Program-made: the position numbers and the translations under genes
Notes under the pieces: generated by a model
What the model saw: only the letters and a program-made list of their open reading frames with translations
What the model was told of the DNA's origin: nothing
Database searches by the model: none
Shown: positions 24,101 to 33,100 of the stretch, piece after piece
Layout of the letters: the number at the start of each line of letters is the position of its first letter
Position numbering within the stretch: position 1 is the stretch's first letter
DNA from: Penelope pileata
Taxonomy: Eukaryota; Chordata; Aves; Galliformes; Cracidae
Length of the DNA: 64,000 nucleotides
Reading direction: 5' to 3'
Assembly: GCA_013396635.1 (NCBI GenBank)
Contig: WBMW01003233.1
Location: 1,013,689 to 1,077,688, forward strand

Positions 24101-27100
24101 GCCGCAATTAGGAACACTAACCTGAAAGAGTGGTATGGTGGTATTTCATCCTGTTTTTAAGGAGTGATCACATTTTTAGTGAGGACATGCACAACACACA
24201 CAAATCTTGATATGTGGAAGTGGATGGTCTTAAATGTAAATAAAGACAGTGACTTTGTTTTAAGCATTTTTTTTGTCAGTGACCACACTTCAGCTATGTT
24301 ACTAGAAATTCTTAGTTGAAGTATATGGGGTGTTTTACTGATGTAAAACAAGTAATTCTGGCTGTGGTCCAAATAATTTCCCATTTCACACAGACCTGTC
24401 CTTCCAGATGTTGTAATTGTTCTTAATATGTTATTACTACCGCTAATGTCAAAAAGCTTCTGCTTCTTCGTAACTTTTATATTTTTTGCTGATAACTATC
24501 TCAAGATGAGCTGACTCCTGACTCCCTGACTCCTTTGTCTTCTTATGAATAATAATTACTATTTTTAAGTATCTAGTTCTGTTGCAATCCAACAGCTGGG
24601 GAACTTTCTTGATGTCGTCATGTGGAGCTAGTTAAATACCTTGGGATTTGAAGAAACGCAGAGTTAACTTCTCCCTAGTTCATGCTTCCTCCTACCACTC
24701 CTGCTACACTGCCATTAACAGTGTAAACCTCTGACATTTTACCCAGGGACTTTTTTGTTTGCTGAACAAAACTCTGAAAATTTGTCATATTCCTGTAATT
24801 GGAAAGTGTGATCTTTTTGAATTTGATGTATATTTAAACTTGATATTAACAAAAGACTTAGTGAGGAATACTTGATCTTGGATGTACCTGACTAGAACAA
24901 AAGTATTAACTGACTGTGAGTTTATTTCAACACTAAATAAGCTATGACATAAGCAAAGTTGGAAGATACAGCATAACTTGTTGTGATTATGCTAGAAAAT
25001 CACCATTGGCTAGTTGAGCCTTTCTTTACTTCAGGAGATTTCTAAAAGCAACTCCTCATCCGTTAGCAGTTAGCTTTTGTTTTAATAATGTGCAAACTGT
25101 AATTTCATTGAAAAAGTAAGTGCCTTTCAAAAGAACTGTATCTGGCAAACCAGAAGCCACTAAAATAGTTTTAAAATATTACTCATTTACTCCACTTAGA
25201 TCCTGCCTGTCTATGTGGCAGATTAAAATTGTAAGTCCTACGTGCAAAGATTGATCACTGAATACTGAATTCAGTATACAGTGTGATATGTATTGGTAAT
25301 AAAAAAGTTGTTCTTATCTTCATGCTTCAACATATCTTTTTTTAATCTTCTTGGAAAGGTATAAACCATATGTAAATTAGTATAATTTGCAAAAAGCAGA
25401 CAGTTTTGAGCATTAGTACAGCATGGTACGAAAATGTTTGAATGTTGCTTTTATTAAAAAATTACTTAAGGGGAGGTGAGGACATCCTGTATATTGGGTT
25501 TAAAATAAAGTTGAACTTTGTGTAGTTTTAGGTACACTTCTAGTGCTAAACACTGACAGACAGAAAAACAATTGCTTCAAAATTAAGAATGAAAGTCACT
25601 GGTTGGAGACTGTGTTTTAGATAAGGTCTTCTGATGACTGAAGAACATACAATAATAAAAATAAAAAAAAGTATTGAAAACACTATCCTGAAATGTTCTG
25701 TGCACACACGATAAATTTGCAGTAAATGTGAATTTTTAAGCTATAGATAACAACTTGCTTCATTTCTAATGTTGACTTATTCTCAACCATTGTAATGATC
25801 TCTTGCTCTTCCAGTTCATCCATTCTTGTAGTTTAGTGTCTCTGCTTGCCTTGAGATTATCTTGCTCCTTTTTTTACATCACACTAATCTCCATAATCTC
25901 TTTTCATTCTCACACTTCTCGAATGAGAAAACATGCACTGTTTTTTTTTTGTTTTTTTTTTCTCCTTGAGCGCTCAACCTTTGATTTCTGTGTCAGGCTG
26001 AAGTTCCTATTTCTTAAAAATATAAAAAATACCTCTTGAACTGCATACTGCTGAATAATCCTTCTTGCTTATGTATTTACAGATAGATGTGTGTTTGTGT
26101 AAGCATTTTGTATCCAGACACAAAATCCAGTTGTTGATAGAGCCCATCTCTGAATTTTACCTTCTTGCTTGTCATCCTCCTGTTGAAAATCAGATGCTGC
26201 TGTCCTGCAGATACTGCTGTCCTGCAGCTAACCTGCCACTTGCATGTTCTAGCCACAGCTTGAGACATAGAATTCATGTTTTAGAGGGACAGCACAGTAG
26301 AAAAATACATCAGACAACACTTAGCAAAGGAGCTTCTTACTCATTCTTGGGTCAGCACTTGAGACAGTTGCTCTGCACCTTTCATTTGTCCGGACAGGGG
26401 ATCTTGATCTGAAGTAAGCTGTGTGTGTTTGGCTGTGAAGCTCTGGAGCATCTCAAGTACAGTAAGCTCACCACAGGACATTGAGCATGAACAGAGATGT
26501 GACACTTTTGCAAGAATGAGTCAGAAATAATCTTGCTGAAACTCATGATCATCATTCCAGTGGTCATTGTTTTAATTACAGTATTTTAACCAGGATTGAA
26601 ATGCCTATCACAGGCACACACAGTAAATTTGCCTAAAGGTAGTGTAGGTGTGTTCAGTGCTTCAAAATGGAAATTATAGACGCCTAGTTTACCCAATGGC
26701 AAATGCATCACTTTTTCCACTTCACTTCAAAACCTATTGAATCCAAACCATACCTGAGGTTCTTTTGTGCAAAAGTTACTTTGAATAGGTTTTTCTTTGT
26801 ATTCTCATAACTTTTTGTGAGTGAAATTGTATGTTTTCTTCTGTTAGACTTAATTACTTTTGGTACAATCTTTCAGTTAGATGCATCTGAACTTTCAGTT
26901 AGATGCATCTGAAACTTTTTGTTTCTCAAAGTTCTGCAAAATTCTTTTCCTTATCAGTCTTTTTCTCTCTTCATCCAGAACTTGGCAGAGTTTTAATGTC
27001 ATTTTCTTGACTTAACACAAGGGGTGGGTGGTGGTGGTGGTGTTTGGGTTTTGTTTGCTTGTTATTTTTGTTTGTTTTTTTTCTCACGCTGCACAATGCA

Positions 27101-30100
27101 TTGTACTAAATTGGTTTGTGAGGCCCCTTCCCCACTCCATTTTCTCAAGAGCAAGTGCAGGGAAGTAATAAAAATACAAGATTCAGTTGGAAGAAGCTGC
27201 CTGAAATCTGTCACGTAACATTGAATCTATCTTTATGTTGTGATCTTTTATAAATAAATTTTAAGCAGAAGGAGGTGAGGAGTTGCTCAGTATGCTCATA
27301 AGAGCAGGACAGGTTATTTATTTATTTTCCAGTTGTGTATTTGCCCCAGAAATGCAGTTTTGGGGAAACGAAACCAGTTGCCGATCAAATTTGATGAAAT
27401 TTTGTCCTAAATTAGCATATGAAGATCAGAAGGTTTCAAATGCGTGAAAATTGAATGCTGACTGCTAGGTGACGATAATGTTTAAGTGCATTAGCAAGAT
27501 AAACTGTGTAGGAAATAAAGTTTGTTAGATCAGCTGATATGACTGGGCTAATGTTGACTTAGGAGTGTATAATCAAATTTCTAGAGGTTTATGCAACAAG
27601 GAGAAAGAAGAATGTTGTAGTTTATGAGCAAAGGATAGCAGTGTGGTGGTGGAAGGTGAAATCAAGGAATTTCTTAGTAAGAGAGGAAGTAGGAAGGGTT
27701 ACCGCTTCTACAGTAAAAAGTGTGGGAAGCGCTATTCTTGCAGGCTCCCAATCAGTAATTTCTAGTGAAACATAAAGGTGCTATTTTGACGATATGAAAT
27801 ACTGCCTGAGACAAATAAACAATTGCTGACTGCTGTGAGAAGCCGATTTTATTGTTGAATTGAAATGTTCTGGCTAGCAGAAAAGGCGGTCAAATCCTGT
27901 GACAGATCAGGACTCAGTCTTTATTGTGGTATCCAAAACCCTGCTGTCACTTCTGTGAACGCTGGAACACTCTTAGTAGCGAAAAGGCTGTTTTGTTACG
28001 TAGAGAATGAGAGATGGGGGAAGGCAGAAGAGAAAATGGCTGCTGTACATTAGGTGACGAGAACAAGGACTACTAAAAGCTTGGAAAGTTGTCCATTGAG
28101 GGTGTGTGCTAAAAATTATGAAGTATGATAGACTGCATATCCATGCAGTTGCACTATATTATTATCAAGAGTTATCTCAGTACCTTGAGAACAAATTGTG
28201 ATTGACGTTTTATTAGAACCATCACTTCAAGTGCTAAACTTTTGCATTTGTCTATTCAAATATGCAGGTCATTGTTTTTCAGACTTTTTTTTCTTTTAAG
28301 GAGGTAAATTAGAAAAGTGATGTCCACTGACACATATTACCAAAACTTCTTCCTCATACTAAGGCTGAAACCATAACATAAGCTTCTGTAAGCTCCCCAG
28401 GATGCTGGTATTTGTCCTCTGTCTTTTCTGGATGGGAAAGAAATGTAATTTTTTTTTTTTTTTAATTCACTGAGTACTACAGCTGTTCTGAAGACTTGAA
28501 AAATGTATCTGAGAAGTCCATTTTGAATCCCAGCAAGACAATGATCTTGTTTAGACTTCTATTCTTTTTTCTTCTTCAATGTGATAATGCAAGTCTGCTG
28601 TCTCCTTCTGCACATTGAGTAGGCTCCTAAGTGAAAACCAAAGGAACGGGTGCTGCCAGCACTTGACTTGTATTGATGTTACAGTGGTCTTTGAGAAGGG
28701 TAATCAAGAGAAAATCCTCTGTAATTGCTATTAAAATGCTACCTAGTAATGAACATGCAAACTGACTTCTTAGAGCTATGTCTGCATTCATGCAGACTTT
28801 ATTAAAAGCTGAAAACTTGGCCAAAGGTGTAGCTTTTTGTAGAAACTACAAAAGACATCTCCCTGAAGCTGATATTGCCTTTCCTTTCCCTACCTTTGAA
28901 ATTTAAAATCACCTGGTTCAAGTGTTAAAATGGATGGAGCTTCCCAATGAAGTAGAAATTGGCCTGAGAAGGCTTCTTTTTTGTGTATGTGCGTGCGTGC
29001 ACACGCACACATATGTAAATGGATTTTTTTCATTTTTTTTCTTTCCCTCTCTCCAGGAGAGGTGAGAAAATTCTGAATCAGATCAGTCACACTGGGACAT
29101 TTTAATCCAGATATTTGTTCACCTAAGTCATAAGGAGCACATACAAAGTCTTAGGTTGTCTTGACTCTCCAGGCACTGTTGTTCTTCTGTGCTTACGATT
29201 ATACAAATAATTGCCTGTGAGCAATGATTGAAATGGTAATTTTTCAATACATAGGAAAGATCTATTTTGTAATAAATTTATTAGTGTCTAAATTAAATGA
29301 AATCACAAGAGAAGGAAGCTGTCTCCATTATAGCAGCTGGTAGACACTTTAATAATAGCATGGCGCTTTTGTCCTCTTTGTGAGGTTGCTTATTTTTTTT
29401 TTTTATGACAACTGGGAATTTAAAATGTACAAACAGAGCATTTCTAGTGGGCTGTGGTAACAGCACTTAATGGAAGCGTGATATTTAGATTCGGCATATG
29501 CAATGTCCTGGCAGTGTTCTACAGCTGTCTTCAGATAAATTCTAAGAAAAGTTAATCACACATTTTTTGATGGCTTCCCTATCGATCTTCCAGCTGTATA
29601 TAGACTTAGCATTCTAAGTATGTCAAGCGTCTCTTTATATAAATGTTCTTATTAGGAGCTGGTAAAGAACACAAGGCTCCAGATGGTCAAAGGGACAACT
29701 GCGTTTTGTTCTAAGTCTGAGCAAAAGCAAGTCTTGAAAATCACAAACTAGAATTATGATAAGTGGAGCTCTTCTAGCTAGTATCAATCTGAGCCCAGGT
29801 AGTTCTGATGCAAGGTTTTAAATACTAAGCCATTTCCTTTATGAAGCAAGACTAACCGATGGCAGTCTTTCCTCTAACCCTGAAATTCCTGAGGCCCAGA
29901 TTTCCCAGTTGGTAGTGTTGATAAATCGGCAGCTGTGAAGTCATCCTTCTGCACAGGGATTAGGTGGCAATGCCTGCCTGCACACTGCCGTAGCACCATG
30001 GTTTAGATACCTCTAAACAGTTATCTATGGCACCTTGCTGTCATTCCCATTGATTGTCAGCCACTATCCTGTGCTGTTTTCAGGAAATCACTGAAGCCTG

Positions 30101-33100
30101 TGGTCTTGGGAAGTTCACAACCGGGGCAGCCGAACTCTAGGGCTGCCTGTTTTTCTAAGCCCTGGTACCGCTCTGTCTTCATTAAAACAAAATTCTCAAA
30201 GGCAATTCACATGTGCCATGAGGAAAATGGACTCCTCAGAGTTCTGGTGTAAAGATCTTCTTGTCCCTTTCATAGCCTCCTCATTTTCAGCTGCAGGAAC
30301 GCTCTTTCTACATTCTAGGCCCTCTGAAACAGAGACGAAGCAGAGTATTTATATCCTTCACACTTAACTGGTCATGGAGAGGACGACATCAATGAGGGTG
30401 GGGGGAGATTGAGGGGGTGGGTGGCGGTTCCCCCCCTTATTTTTTTTTTCTTTTTGAACTTGCTACGTAGAATTTCTATGAGCTGTTGGCAGTTACTCTG
30501 TAATGCTGTGTTCTTTGGCATTCCTGATCCATTGAAAGAACTATGGTGCCTCCTTGTCTTTTGCTCTATTGTTTTATTTGCCGCATTTCTTCAACTTGGA
30601 TCGTCTTTTAAAGTCTTTTTTCATGACCACAAGGAAGGAAACTTTTAACCCAGTCTTGAAAACGTGATGTAAATGTAAGATTCTACACAACTCATTTTAA
30701 ACAGTAATCTGCTGCCAGATTCTTAGATGCAGAAGTGCTTTAAGAAATCCACAAAAGGCTAGGAGTAAACGCCATAAAGATGGTGGAAAAAATGTGTGAA
30801 ATATAAGTCACGTTCTTAATAGTTTCTTTGAAATAAATTGAAGTTCTTTTTCCCATTCCCTCAAACAGTATCTCCTAATTATGAATCCAGGTTCAGTTGC
30901 AGACTAAACAGATTCATGAGGAAATTAGACCATCAGCTGCTATTGAACATAACAGTGGTGGTACAGCTTTTGGCTCAGAAGGTCAAAAAACACTGCTTAG
31001 GGGACACAATGCTGGGAATGTGCTGGCAGAGTAGAACGATATGCATGCCCTGTTTTCTTCTGAAAAAGCTTTTACTTTCTGCAGTTGGCAACACAGTTGG
31101 CTAGATAGATCTTTACCAACTAACCATTTTTTATGTCATATCACTTGATGCTGTCACTGCACTTGAGTCCTTTGTTGATACGCCGTGATGATGCTATTTT
31201 GAAATTCCAGAGGTCTCTGAGACAAGTGGAGCTCTATACACCTCTCAGTTTTCCATCCTTCCTTTCCACTTAGGAGATGTGTGAACTACACCCTCAGAGT
31301 TTCATTTCTTTCCACTGCCTGAGAGAAGAGAACAGGTTATCTGTACTATAAATGACTTATAAGTTACCTTAACCAAGTGAATATTTTTGGTTTTAAAATC
31401 CTGTAGGTTCAGAATTCAGTCCTGCATTGCTTGGTGATGGGAGGTGGGTCAGTGAAGGCGTTGCTATTTATATAAACCTCTTTTGAATGCTCTTATATTT
31501 GAGTTGACACTACTTCTAATTCAGTAATGAAAAATAAAGCTTTTATATAGAACTATAATTGAAAATACTTCCAGATACTTTAATGAGATGATTATTCTTC
31601 ATATGTGTATTTGTAGGAAGCTTCTTTATATTTCAAAATGCCTCACAGTGCGACTTCTGCCATTCTGCACAGATCCAGAATGTGCTTCTCGCTTGCACTC
31701 TCTTGGCCAGGTGTCTTGTATGTTATGATGTATTCTCGTTAATCATACTGTGATGAGTTTTAGTGAATGCAATCTGGTTTTTGTTTGTTTTGCAGGCACC
31801 AAGTATAGATGAAAAAGTAGATCTTCACTTTATTGCATTAGTTAACGTAGGGGGTCATCTCTATGAATTGGGTAAGAACGCTTTTTTATCTGCTCTCTCT
31901 GTTTAGAACAAATATAAGTAGTAATCTTAACTATCAGTTTGAGACAAGATGATTTGGTATAATGTAGAGCTTAGGTTCTTTTGTAGGGCTTAGGTTCTTT
32001 TCACCTGCTTCGTAGGGTTGGAGAGGTGGCGGGGAGGGTTTCTATCAAACAATAGCAGCTGTTTTCCCACTGCTTTTTTGAATTCTCCTTCCTTATGCTC
32101 TCTTCTATTAAGATAAAATGGCACACAACACGAGACTGTCTCTAAATTTCCTTTATTACTTGCAAAGACAAGAAGCAAGTGATGAACACAATTTCTGAGA
32201 GGAAAGCACTGTTGTACTTATGTCCTGGAAGTACTTGATGAATGAACTGTATGCAACTTTGCAAGCATTAGCTATACTATTAAATAGCATGATACAGTTA
32301 AAATTGAAATTAGTCAATCAGAATGCTAGTGGATACTGATATTCTGCAACACATTATTTTCTCTCTTCAGAGATTGTTTAGCAGCAAGTTTAGCTCAGAT
32401 ATTCTCTAATGATTCCAATCTAAAACATGTTGCTGGGCAACTAGCTTTTGCTGCAGGCGCTTCCGAAAACTGCCAATTAGATGTGGATTTAAAAACTGCA
32501 AGTCACTGGTCTTCCCTAACAATTTTTTCCCAGAATGTTATGGTGAGAATGTTTGCTCCTTCTTTTAATCAACATGTAACTAAGCAGTGCCCTTAGCAGG
32601 TGACACCTAATCATAGCCTAGGACATAAGCAGTATGTTAGAAATGTTTATGTTCACTAAGGTGAATCTAAGGATTAACATCAGTGATCAGTCATAAACAA
32701 TAGGCATACACCTCTGTGCTTTTGTGATGTCTGTCAGTGTGCCGTAGATCAAATAGTGAGGCAACTACTGTAGGATATAACCTAAGAATTTTCTGATTCT
32801 AAATTTCAAATCATGGTGAATGGCTTCCTCTTTTTTCAGTTGTGTGCAGCTATTTCCGTATTACCTTTTCACTGTGCATTAGTTTACTCTACTTTAAGAG
32901 CATACTAGTGTATTAATCATATTTAGCTAGTTTCCATAAGAATGATGCAAGATGAAACCCACTTCAATTTTTTGCTTCAAAGAGGGGAAAAAGAAACAAA
33001 AACAAAAAGGCCCTACGTATTTCATTTAGCTCAACTGTATAGTGGAATGCTAGTATGCATTTCCTTTGTTCTTAAAATAACATCTCTCTGGCCTAGCGGA

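Larger units (their letters stand above)
9327..31795 (+). other. UCHL3 intron 6, 22.5 kb
   Basis: This is the largest intron of the gene, GTATTC to CAG, between the crossover-loop exon and the His169 exon. It contains a lone N at 10600, a 12-bp inverted repeat at 13850-13881, an AT-rich block at 18650-19250, a cryptic microexon at 19638-19660, the gap at 20374-20704, the long CR1 copy at 20965-21670, a possible retrocopy at 23100-23900, a tandem duplication at 26870-26913 and a Z-DNA-prone tract at 28982-29017. No independent gene could be supported. Confidence 0.9.
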
